Below are positions 44,501 to 55,637 of a stretch of 64,000 nucleotides of DNA, piece after piece. Positions within the stretch are counted from its first letter, which is position 1; every line of letters starts with the position of its first letter. The translations under genes were made by a program, and so were the position numbers. Under the pieces are notes generated by a model. The model saw nothing but the letters and a program-made list of their open reading frames with translations. It did not search any database and had not been told where the DNA came from. Origin of the DNA: Rhizophlyctis rosea (Eukaryota > Chytridiomycota > Chytridiomycetes > Rhizophlyctidales > Rhizophlyctidaceae); the NCBI GenBank assembly GCA_027596075.1, contig JADGJC010000048.1, positions 102,584-166,583 on the forward strand. Direction: 5' to 3'.

Positions 44501-47500
44501 AGATGAAGCTGCGAGTCTTTCTGACGCGGAAAGTTTGACGGCACTACCTGTTGAGCCGGGCGCGGTAAACTTGTCGGATGCATATGGCGACACCGGTGGA
44601 TTTGGGGATGATGAAGATAAATCTCTGAGCTTTGATAATGATGTGATCATACCTGCGGGAGGAAGTCCGTCTCCTGCATCTCCGAAATCAGCTGCAGATT
44701 TGGAAGAGAGAGCATCCGCATTCCGAGCAGGCGAGGACGAGCCGAACAGTCTCACTGCTGATCCGACGGGATTACTGGATGAAACCATTGAGATAGACCC
44801 GGCAATGGCGCTCAGTTCAACGGCACATCTCGAGAACGTCCACGACGCACCAGTCGAAGACGAGCCGAATGCTGCGGAAAGTAACGATACATTACCTCTA
44901 CCTAGTAACAAAGTCAGCCAATCACTGTCAACGGACGGCAGTCAGTACGATTTTGGGGATAGCACGCAGTTTTACCGCGAGATGCCGAAGACGCCACCAT
45001 TGAGCGGAGCTGAGGGTCATCAGAAGGAAGTGTCGCAGGGGAATGAGGACAACGACGAGAACGAGGCGTCTCAGAGTTATGAGGACGAAGGTGGGACACA
45101 GGAGTGGAAGGCGTTTCCGCTTACTGGTGTTGTTCAGGGTGCGTTGGAGACGCGTCCGGAGGAGGGAGGGGGTGAGAGTATAGAGAAGGGAAAAGTCGAC
45201 GTTGCGGAAGGGTTCCAGAGTGGGATGGGGAAGGTTATGCATTTTTCGGAGGATGCGAGGAGGATTGCGGGTGAGATTGTTAGTGAGGTTGAGGTTGGAG
45301 ATGTGCGGAGAGGGAGGGTGAGGAGTTTGCCGCCGCCGGCGGGGTTGTTGGCTAGTAAAGGGTTGGCGGAGTTGTCGCAGGAGGTGATGAGGGGTAGGGG
45401 GAAGAGGAAGCGGTCGTTTGGAGCGCGGGGAGGAAGAGGACGAGGAGTTTTGAAGGTGGGAAGCTTTGGAGTTGGGGGCGGGGAAAGTGGGGTGCCGAAG
45501 AAGGGTGGTGGAATCACGAAACATCCGCCGTTGAAGTTGGTGAGGCGCCCGTCGGTTCGTGTATTGCCGGCAGGAGGTGGGCTGGTGGCAGCTGTTGGCG
45601 GGGTGCACCCGACGGTCAACGAGGGAATGTCTGGTGTGGCCGAAGGGAAGACGGGTTTGGCTGTCCATGCCGACGATATTCGTGATGACTTCTCAAAAGC
45701 TGTTGGCGGTGAAAAGTCCAATGGCTTTATGCCTGCGTCAGAAGAATCTTTAAAAGCGCCGTCATCGGCAGCTGCAAGCGTGGAATGGGCTCAGACTTTG
45801 CTTGGTGCACCGGGGCAATTACCGTCGGAAGAAGGTAAATGAATGGTATGACATTTTCGTCACCTTTTAGTTTGAAAACTAATAGCCGATCATCGAAACA
45901 GTGCACTCCGAAGCAAACCCCAGAACGTTTACGAATGTGGATGGTGCTCCGAAGAAGTCCTCGTTCGGCGGGTTTGGGACGGCGTCCGGGAAGGCTTTGA
46001 AAGCGGTTTCGGCCGATAAGTATCGGGAGGCTATGACTCGGTTAGAAGGTGGCGATGATGGAGTGGGAGGTGGGAAGGATGGAACGGAAGGAGGAAAGGT
46101 CGCTTTGGGCGGATTCGGCAAGGCGTCCGGGAAGGCTTTGAAGGCTGTTTCGGCTGATAAGTATCGGGAGGCTATGACGCGGCTTGGTGGTGAAGATGAT
46201 GTGGTGGGAGATGGGGAGGATGGAGTGGGGACGCGGAAGGTTGCGTTGGGCGGGTTTGGAACGGCGTCGGGAAAGGCTTTGAAGGCTGTTTCGGCTGATA
46301 AGTATCGGGAAGCCATGACTCGTTTGGGAGGTGAAGATGAAGATGGGGAGGGTGGAATGGGAGCACCGAAGGTTGCTTTGGGCGGATTCTCGACGGGGGC
46401 GGGGAAGGTTTTGACGGAGCCATCGCTTGCGGCGAGGAGGCAGATGGCTGGTATTTTTGATGATGGGGATGGTGGGAGTAAGACGTCGGGCGGCTTTTCG
46501 GCTGTTGAAGCGCAGCCGTTTGTTGGGCCGTCTTTCGTCGGGGGACCGAAAGGGAGGGATGCTGTTGATGGTGTGGAAGGGCGTCCAGGTGGAGAAGGAG
46601 GGGGTTTTGGCGGCTTTTCGACTGCCAGGGGTAAGGGTTTGATGGAACCGTCGTCGGAATTGATGAAGGCCGGAATTGATCGGTTCAATGATATGGCGGG
46701 ACCATTGAGAGATGGGATGAAGTTGGGGGGGTTTTCTAGTGGGGGCGGGAAAGCGTTGGCGGGAGTGTCGTCGGAGGCACAGAAGCGGGTTTTGGGTTTG
46801 TTTGATGATATAGACGGACCATCTGTTAGTACCGAGCAGGGTGACCGCACTTTGGAAAATGATGGGAGTACAAGGCTGCCGGTGATTTCTTTTGGTGGAA
46901 GAGATACTTTTGAATCTCCTATCAAGCTCGGCGGATTTGCGGCTGCAACTGGGAGGACGATACCACTTTCGGATGCGGCGAGACAAACGGGAATTGACTT
47001 TTTGGAATCAACGGATAAGCTGCAACCAGATGCTGCGAACTTGGTGCAGAAGGGCGGTGAAGAAGGTGCAGTGCATAGGCCAATCATTGCACCTGTTCCA
47101 AGTGGCTTTGCCCTTGCTTCGGGAAAGAAAACAACACCATTGTCCGCCGCATCGAAGGCGCGAGGCAAGCGCTTCCTTGATGGACTTGAAGAACCACAAT
47201 TTGGTGATGATGGGATGGCACACCAGCCCTTGGCGGCGAATGAAGGAAAGATTTTGCCAATGGCCAAAAGCCTTAGAGGCGTGATCGGTTATGCAGATGA
47301 GACTGTGAGCCCTGCAGAAGAAGGCGCTTCGAATATCAACCCGGTGGTGCAAGGCGATTGGCGGAATGCTAATGCTGAAAGCGGTTTGGAAGATGCGCTT
47401 GTTCTCAGCAGAAGTACCGGAAGCAGCACGGGTAGCTCTGACCAGCGTGCCGCTGCCCCGATGGATAAGCCTTTTACCGTTCCAGTGACTCCAACGGCAG

Positions 47501-50500
47501 CGGCCAGAGATAGAATGCCACCGTCGGCAAGCAGTGGGAAGTCCATCAGCATACCTAAGACGCCAATGAGGAGGTTGGGCTCGGGAATTGTGCCCTCACC
47601 GTCGGCGCGGAAGCTCAAACGTCCTGGGGATAGTACGCCGACTGGGAAGAGGTTACATGCAACAGCTGTATGGCCCTCACCGCGTGTACAGCGGTCTGAT
47701 GATGCCAGTGAGAAATCAGAGCCGGCTGTTGCTTTGTTTAATCTTGATGGCAAGTGTTCGTGTGATGTACGCCCGCAGACTTTGCTCATTCTGATTTCTG
47801 AGGATCAGGCCAGGTTGCGCGGCAGTCCTTGCGTGAGGCGCTGGGGACACCATTGGAAGAGCAGTCATATGACGAGTTGCGAGAAGCGGGGATGTGAGTT
47901 AATGAGCAACCGGCAGTGAAATGACAACTGAGATTGATTGTCCTTTCTTGTCACAGACCTGAGGAGGTCATATTTATGAATTCCAAAGCGGCCGAGACCT
48001 TCGTTTTTCAACAGAGCTTTGAAGGAGATCCTGACGATGGATCTACTCCGGAGATTGGTAAAGATGCATATGAACGCAAATTGATCGAACTGGGTGCGAA
48101 TCCGAACCTCGCCACCACTCGATGGGTGGGCAACCACTATAAGTGGATCGTTTGGAAACTTGCATGTTTTGTTCGGCGCGCTCCTTCGAGGATGAGGAAC
48201 TTGTTCACCCCGGATGAGGTGTTGCGGCAGCTGCTGTATCGGTATGTTGTCTGGAATTACATGAAAAATCATATTTTGAAGTTAATGGCGATTTCAGCTA
48301 TGAAAGGGAGATCAATCGGGCGCAGAGGTCAGCACTGAAGTCTATCATTGAACGGGATGATATCCCGGGGAAACAGATGGTTTTGTGCGTGTCGGATGTT
48401 CTCAAGAATAACAGTGACGAAAGAGGTTTGTATCTCCCTTCGCCTTCAGTGTATCATGCAAAGTGGCTGAACAATGTGATTGCAGAGCTCCAAAGCGGCG
48501 ACGTAAAGCCGTCGGTCATCGGCGACAATTCAACAACTTTGGAATTGACAGATGGATGGTATGCAATCCGGGCATCACTGGATCCGATACTACAGCAGTG
48601 CGTACAAGACAATCGCATTCGCATTGGCCAGAAATTGAGGATTTGCGGTGCACAGGTGTGGTTTAGACGGAACGTGGTGAGCTATGCATCGCTGCTAATG
48701 TTCACGTTGGCGCATGTCAGATGACAGGACCAACTGACGCCCGAGACGCTTTGGAAGTGTCTTCGGAAACGCGATTGAAACTGATTGCCAACGGGACCCG
48801 ACGAGCACGGTGGGATGCGAAGTTAGGGTACCAGCGGGAGGCGCGATTTGGACTTGGGATCAGGCAGTTAAAGCCGGGCGGTGGAGCGGTGCCGTATGTG
48901 GATGTTATCGTCATGAGGAAGTATCCAATCCTTTATATGGATCGGTTGGTGGATGGGTCGCGTATTACGAGGAATGAGAAAGAGGAGGCGGTTGCGTTGC
49001 AGGCTTGGCAGGTGAGGATGTGCTTCGCGTCTTGAACAATGAAGATCAAGCTGATGCAGAATTGTTTTGTCAGAATGCATTTGCGGTTACGTATGAGAAG
49101 CATGCTGCGGCGGTTGATAAGGAAAGCGCCTCGGTTACAACAAAAGCAAAGCGAACTAGGAGAAGGCTTCCAAGTACGTTTGCGTTAACGAGTGCTCTTG
49201 CGAATTACATACTGACTTGGGTATGCTTGCAGTGAAGGTTGCGGATCTACTAACGGGCCCTGAACTGCTGGCGGAAATGAGTCGTTGGCCTGATACGGAA
49301 TCCTTCATGGGGCAACTCAACAAACGACAGACAGAACAGTTGCAAGAGTGCATGCAGGAAAGGCGTTTGAAGCAACAAGCTGCCAATCATGAAAATATCC
49401 AGAATCGAGTTGATGTAAGTGGAAGCTTTGATCATTATGAGTGTGGATTTTCTGATCAGAATCCTAACTGTAGGAGGAGTTTCCGCCTCGTGAAGTTGTT
49501 CCTCTCCTGAGACTGCGAGTATGTGATTATCCACCAGAGGGTATACCAAAGGATGCTACAGCGGAGGCTTTGTTGACTATCTGGCGTCCGGATGAGGTTC
49601 ATCTTGAAGGAATGCAGGAAGGAAAACGCTATAGGGTAAGCATGAAGGCTATAGGGTAAGCATGAAGGGTGCGTTTGCAAGATCATTACTGAAACTATGA
49701 TGCGGACACCAATAGATCTATAACTTGCTTGTGAAGGAAGCGCGTCAAGCGCGTTGGGCCGTTGAATTAAGTTCGCAAGGGACTTGTCACATTGCGGAGA
49801 AGACAACGCGGGAGGACCGTATGAACGAATGTCTGTATCGTCCGCGAGCATATTTGGGCCTTGGTCAGCTCTTTGATGTCCGAAGTGGGGATGAAGTGGA
49901 TGTGATTGTGTTATTGATGTGTAAGTTTTGGAAGCGTTATGGATTTGAAACTGGCATGGTAGTGACGGCGATCGGATAACTACAGATCAAGATGAGATCA
50001 AAATTCGATATCAAAGCATGGAAACCGGCTTGATGTATTATGGAAGGACCTTGTTATGCACAGACAGTTCGGGGGCGGTCGCAGCTATTGATGTACGATC
50101 AGTTGTTAGGTCTCACATCGAATTGAAGGTAAGGATGCGCCGTGGTCTTTTCAACAAGGAATTGTAGCACTGGGCTGATGCCGTGTCAGGTGGATAGCAT
50201 ACTGTGCCTACGCAATCTAGAGTTCTCGTACTACGACGAGAAGCACATGACTTACAAGCTCAAATTGGCTAATACCACTGAAATCCGAACCAATGCGCGC
50301 AATGACACAGAACGGCAAATCATGAATGACTTGATGAATTGGAAGATGATGTATGTTGCTCAATTTTTAAAAGTCTCAGTCGTCTAATATTCATCAATTT
50401 TGCTTGTCAGCAACCCGCAACATCTCGACGACCTAAAAGCCGAGCATAGTGATACTTTGCGCTCGTTACATACCTATAGTGGGGGTCCGGTTACTCCGCG

Positions 50501-51575
50501 CAAGGTCACTACGCCTGCGAGACTTCCCACACCGTTCTTGCCCAACACGGGACCTCCAGGATCCACAGTACGGCAAATATATCCCTTCTCGCCGGCACCT
50601 TCCTTAACAAGGAAGCTTTTGGAGGCACGACGCACTGGAAGCCAGCAGTCAGTTTATGACATCAATTGTGTCACGAAGACCGGTCATTTGGTTTCCTTCG
50701 ATAGAATCCGCAGAGCACTTGTGGGTGGCAAGGGGATATGTATAGATTTACGTGGGGATGGGGATAACTTGAGTGATCATGGTAATGACATTGCCTGGGC
50801 TTCTCACGTGCTATCGGCGGAAAGACAGACTGTGCATGTGTTGGCACACGCCGATGACGGAGTCAATCTACATGGAGTGCAGATGCGAGCAACCGACTTT
50901 GTCAAACTCCTGCAAATTGGTTCTAGGGTGGGGAGCGACTACGGTGATGGATATACAGATCAGTCGCGATTGGTACGGAAGTTGTTTTTTTGGGATGAAG
51001 ATAAGCCGGTGCATGGAGACGGAAGGTGGGAATCGACAATTCGGAGTGCGATAGATGGACAGCTGCATGAAGTTTTAGAGCGGTTGCGTCCGGATCAGAT
51101 GTCCGATGAGGAGCGTGTTCTGCATGTGCTTGGCGGGGCGGTTGTCCTCAAGCACGAAGTTTTAAGGGACCGATTCGGAAAATGGAGTGGTGTTGAAGAT
51201 GTGGAGATGGTGGACGTGGATTGGCTTCAAGAAAAGGCTGAGGTATTCATCAGGGAAGGTCACTGGATGGCATCTCCAGGTGGGGTTCAGATTACAAGAG
51301 CTGGAAGTGTTCCTGTAGTATTTGAGGATGAAGAATGGTCTCGGGTGTCGCAGAGACTGTCAGATCTGGTGTCGTTCATTAGCTTTCAGGTACGGGTTTT
51401 CTCTTTTCTCAGGGCAACAAGCAGAATTTTTCAGCTGATGTTTTGGCAACTATAGTTTGATATCAACCCACAAGTGGATGGGGGGGACGGGGATGTGGTG
51501 TCCATCGAGAACGTAACTTGTCTGAGCGATAAAGAGTTTCTTGATAGCATAATACAGGAACTTGAAGAGTTTTGA
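41550..51575 (+). CDS. BRCA2: BRCA2 orthologue (homologous-recombination mediator)
   Basis: A chain of exons encodes about 3,000 residues. The first exons (41550-41744, 41807-42900, about 42940-43109, 43171-43212) give a disordered, basic N-terminus; the join near 42900-42940 does not keep frame by any GT-AG choice I found, so two genes or a sequence error are possible there. The large exon 43274-45834 is acidic and disordered. Exon 45902-47749 carries eight BRC repeats with the RAD51-binding FxxA-like core (FGTASGKALKAVS). Next come the helical domain (PEEVIFMNSKAAETFVF, RWVGNHYKWIVWKLA), OB1 (ELTDGWYAIRASLDP, ARWDAKLGYQ), a tower-like helix (NKRQTEQLQECMQERRLKQ), OB2/OB3 (LGLGQLFDVRSGDEVDVIV) and a C-terminal extension ending IQELEEF. 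BRCA2 loads RAD51 on single-stranded DNA. One intron uses GC-AG ends (47750-47808). Confidence 0.85.
45967..46389 (+). repeat. Three near-identical 141-bp BRC-repeat units
   Basis: Units start at GGC GGG/GGA TT(T/C) at 45967, 46108 and 46249, a 141-bp (47-codon) period. They encode almost identical BRC cores ending KYREAMTRL. Five further, diverged BRC repeats follow in the same exon. Near-identity at the DNA level indicates recent tandem amplification. Confidence 0.9.
47750..47808 (+). other. GC-AG intron in BRCA2
   Basis: Donor G|GCAAGT and acceptor GATCAG|GCC join NLDG to QVARQSLREALGTP in phase. No GT donor nearby keeps the frame. GC-AG introns are a known minor splice class. Confidence 0.7.
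49629..49668 (+). repeat. 20-bp tandem duplication spanning a donor splice site
   Basis: The unit ctatagggtaagcatgaagg occurs twice in tandem (49629-49648, 49649-49668). It contains the last exon bases (TATAGG) and the GTAAGC donor, so two identical donors lie 20 bp apart. Only the first keeps the BRCA2 frame (KRYR|IYNLLVKE). Confidence 0.9.
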
Positions 51576-52080
51576 AAATATCTACTTCAGTGTAGGTGCA
51601 TGAGTGCTTGAGTGAGAATATCTACTTGAGTGTAGGTGTCAAATTTCATCGGTATCTGGATGTCTGGTGAACGAGAGGTTCAGGTGGAATGACTGCGTCC
51701 AGTGCTGCGGACTTATGTAAACAAACAAAGTTTACTTCAAAGCCACGATGGCTCAGTGAGAAAAATCGGGCCCGGGTGTAACCATTGTGCTACCGTGCGG
51801 AAGGGGCAGAAAGGGACGGACCATGCGCAAGGACGTTTAGGGGACGGATTAGGCCCGCATCTTAACCGACCGTCAAAGGGACGAGTAACACCAGGTTGGG
51901 TTCCTTGGCCTCCGCCAACCTCTATTTTGCAGCCGTGGGGCCTGACACGAAATGTTAAAACGTCAGCTGATGCAAGCTTCGAAGGAGGAAAGGTGCTGGT
52001 CAACGGCGTAGACTAGACGTTGTTCTTTGGCGAAACACCTCCACCTGCCTTCGTGCTGTGAAGCTGGCGAGATACTCACA
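51576..52080. other. Intergenic spacer with two imperfect repeats
   Basis: Just after the BRCA2 stop, aatatctactt(c/g)agtgtaggtg occurs at 51577-51598 and 51617-51638. From about 51740 to 52010 the sequence is GC-richer and open on both strands, and it contains a tRNA box-A-like string (tggctcagtgag, near 51750). No complete tRNA can be folded by eye. The remainder is the promoter side of the aspartic protease gene. Confidence 0.4.
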
Positions 52081-54939
52081 ATGTCGGCCGTCGCACTCAT
52101 GAAGCTCACAGTGGTGCTTCTCGCTGTGCTGGCCTTCGTAGCTTCCCCAACCACCGCCCGACCTCATGGGGACCTTCTGAAACGTCACTCTTGGCCATGG
52201 GCTACCGCTGGACCATACCGGGTTCCAAACATACCGTCGAGCGGGGCAGTCTCTTTGAAGAGGACCAATAAGCGTGTGCCCATGAAGTATTTCGCGCCGG
52301 GCCACTTGATGTATTTGGGGAAGAAGTATAATGTTTGTATTCAAGCAGGGGATGGTGTAGTTTGTTCATGACTATTCGTTTACATTCCTTGACTATCGGA
52401 TCTGCAGACCACCGGCAAGATTCCCTTCAAGCCGCTTCCTCCATGGAGTCCACCAGACAAGAAGTGGAAAAGGCAGCAGAATGAAGGCACCGCTCCTTTG
52501 ACAAGTTACTACAGTCTCTCGGTTGGTATTTGTCTGTTGCCTTATATTTGCGGACGTATGGAGGCTAACTTATACCATAATCAAGTTCTACGGACCTGCT
52601 AAAGTCGGGGGGCAGGAGTTCAAATTTGTATTTGACAGTAAGTCTGGCTGGAGTACAATCGTGGAAGTTTGGGATAAGACCATTAAGCTGATGCCCCGTT
52701 TCTAGCTGGCTCGAGTGAACTCTGGGTTCCCGATGCGTCGTGCACAACCTGTGGGGGAACTAACAGATGTAAGGAAATGCTGGTAGGTGATGCATTTTGC
52801 CACGCTTTCGGTAATTAAAGTTCTACATTTGCATTTAGTCAAGAGTACGCTTAGTTCAACCTTCAACCTCCTTGGCAATACGATCACTCTTAATGTATGT
52901 TTTTCATGAGACCTGACCGTTCTATCATGAGTGCGAAATGGACAACACTTGCTAATGATGAACAGTATGGGTCCGGTCAGGCCTCAGGCTACACCTTCAA
53001 CGACACCTTCCAGTTTGCAGACGTGTACATCCCCAACCATACAATCGGTTTGATGACTTCCGCATCCAGCTCGGGCTCTGGGGAGTGGGATGGGATCGCG
53101 GGGATGTCATTTGCTTCTCTCAGCAGATGGACCAAAATGACTTGGTTTGAGCATGCTGTGAATGCGGGGATCGTCCAGACCCCTATCTTTGGGTTCTACT
53201 TGAGCAGCGGAACTCAGGATGGGGATGGTCCGGATGGAGAGTTGGCCATTGGTGGAGTCAATTTTGACAGGTTGATTGAACCGGATTGGTTGTAAGTACC
53301 ACATACTGTTCTGTTGCACGCACACATGTTGCGGTATGGCTGATCAGTGCCACATGCTGATATCAGATATGTCCAAGTCACCAAGCCCTACTATTGGGAA
53401 GTGGATCTATTGGACGTGAGATATGGAGATACTCGTGTTGAACGGACAGTTGGTTCATTGATCGTTGACACTGGAACGTCTCTGGTCGTGGGACCCTACG
53501 TAAGCTCATGCAGCCTATGTACGACTCGAAACAGTGGCTGATTGATTGGCATGGCAATGACAGACGGACGTGACCCTTCTGAACGAACAGATTGGAGCTG
53601 TGGAGTCTGACGGTGGACTATGTAAGTGGCAGTTTTAGTTTCCTTGATCATAGTTTCCCTGAGTCGCTAACCTTCCTTGTCTTTGCTTTACAGTCAGCAT
53701 AGATTGCAGCTTCCGGTCCATTGGTAAAAACATCAGCTTCGTCATGGAGGGATACACCGTGGTATTGGAGCCGAAGGAGTATGTGCTGCGTAAGTGTGAT
53801 AAAATGCGTTATCTGAACCTGGCATCAGTTCCATGTTGAACGTCGGCTAACCTTCGGGAAAATTTGATTCAGATTACGCCGGAGAATGCTTCTCCACCTT
53901 CCAATATCTTGAAGGCATCAATTACTGGATTTTGGGCGGAACCGTTTTGCGAAAATACTACAGTGAGTTTGATGCCGGTTCAAAACTACAACATTTGTGC
54001 ACACCATTGATTGACTTGTTGGCAACAGCCATTTATAACCTTGGGGACTACAAGGGCTCATATGTGGGTGCCGCAGTCGGATTCCAGTTGATGAAAGATT
54101 ATCCTGATAACCCGGGAGATTTGACACCCATGGACACACCACCTGTCACAACCACAACAACCACGACGGCTCCCGCTGCCACAACAACCACCACGGTTCC
54201 CGGTGCCAGCACGCGCACCATGACCACTACGGCAGCATACACCAAGCCTGTCACAATTGCAACGACGACCAAAACAGCCACTGCGACTCCCAGCACAACA
54301 ACAGCAGTTGTAACGAAGAGCACAACTACCACCAAAACAACGTCATCCGCAACAACATCAACAACAATAACAACAAAGACCACCACAACAACAACGACGA
54401 CGACCACCACATCGCCGGCACCCTCTCCGTCGCCCACGAGCACCTGCCTGGATGTGTCTGTTCCGGGAGATCCTTGGGGTTGTGCTGCACAAGCAGGGTG
54501 GGGCAACTGTGGAGTCTCATGGATGCAAGGCTACTGCAGCAAATCTTGCCAACGCTGCGGCGGTGGATCTTCCGGTCCCTCTCCCACCACTACTGCATTT
54601 ACAACGCCTACATCCTCTTGCGTGGACGTCCCCGTTCCCGGCGATCCATATGGCTGTGCAGCCCAAGCTGGATGGGGCAACTGCGGTGTGTCATGGATGC
54701 AGAATTACTGTGATAAGTCTTGCAAGCGTTGTGGAACAGGTGGACCTCCTCCTCCACCACCACGAAGAACGACCACGCAACCTCCACCTCCCCCACCTAC
54801 GAACGCACCGACTCCTTCCGCAAATGGATGTGCTGCGCTGTATGGACAGTGTGGTGGTCTTTACAATCCAGGACCTAACTGTTGTGAAGCTGGGACTACA
54901 TGTGTGAAGGCGAATGACTATTATTCGCAGTGTTTGTAG
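52081..54939 (+). CDS. Secreted aspartic protease with two ShK-like domains and CBM1
   Basis: The start at 52081 gives a signal peptide (LMKLTVVLLAVLAFVA). A propeptide rich in Lys and Pro follows, then a pepsin-family (A1) domain. Its first catalytic motif DTGSSELWVP is split by an intron between DT and GSS, followed by the flap YGSG, DGIAGMSF, and the second catalytic motif VDTGTS. A C-terminal WILGGTVLRKYY strand completes the enzyme. About eight short introns interrupt it. The last exon encodes a Thr-rich linker, two Cys-rich ShK-like domains (six Cys each, C...C...C...C...CxxC, with SWMQGYCSKSCQRC), a Pro-rich hinge, and a fungal cellulose-binding CBM1 (YGQCGGLYN ... YYSQCL) at the very end. 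Tethering a protease to cellulose is unusual; see findings. The protein is expected outside the cell. Confidence 0.88.
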
Positions 54940-55637
54940 ATTTGTAGTTAGCAGTTTTGATTGATTCGTGTTAGATGCTTTGTTAGATTCTCCGAAGTTA
55001 GGGCCATCTTTATTTTGTAACTGTTTGTAGTTAGAATGGATGGTAGATAATGGCATGGCGGGAAGTAAATCTTTCAGCTGGCCTGGAAGATCTTAAACGG
55101 GTTGCAGTTGTATAGTGTTTGGTAACCTAGACAAAGAATACGTCCTTTCTTTTCTCAAGTTTCGTGCATTCCGCGGGCATTGGGACCTACACCCTGTGAA
55201 CTTGACAAAGTGCATTTGGCTTGAGTGGGTTTGCCGTAGTACCATGTTCGTTCCGGAAAATACCACCAATCGCATCATATTCCACATTCATTGTATCCGC
55301 CCTCATATGTGTCTGTTGGCAAAGCTGACACTTTCATCGATTTACATCCCCTTCTGAGGTGATCGTGTGGCGCCCTTCCTTCCTTCCAATGTCTTGTGAT
55401 CCTTCCCCTGCCCAGGTCCACACCGCGCATCATATCCTCCCGCTCCGTACGGTGCCGGACCTGCAATCATATGTCAGACAACCAAAACACTCATCTACGG
55501 ATCAAGCAATGTATGCCTACTACCTCCATCCGCATCAATAGTAAGATCCACAATCCGGAACTTCCTCTCCGATTTCCCATCATTCCTCAAGTTTTGCAAG
55601 AAGTTTGTTTTCCGTGGTACGGATGTGCTGGAGGATG
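54940..55637. other. Intergenic or 3' region of CFAP206
   Basis: This convergent spacer lies between the protease and CFAP206. The part from 55495 to 55637 may belong to CFAP206 if a very short intron is used near its end (see that entry). No other gene is seen. Confidence 0.45.

Noticed and set aside
51740..51800. tRNA gene suggested by a box-A-like string
   Set aside because: No matching box B (GGTTCGANNC-like) or cloverleaf could be found at the proper distance.
54099..54506. Val-rich minus-strand frame opposite the protease linker
   Set aside because: It is the reverse complement of the Thr-rich (ACA/ACC) linker codons, a shadow of the real gene.
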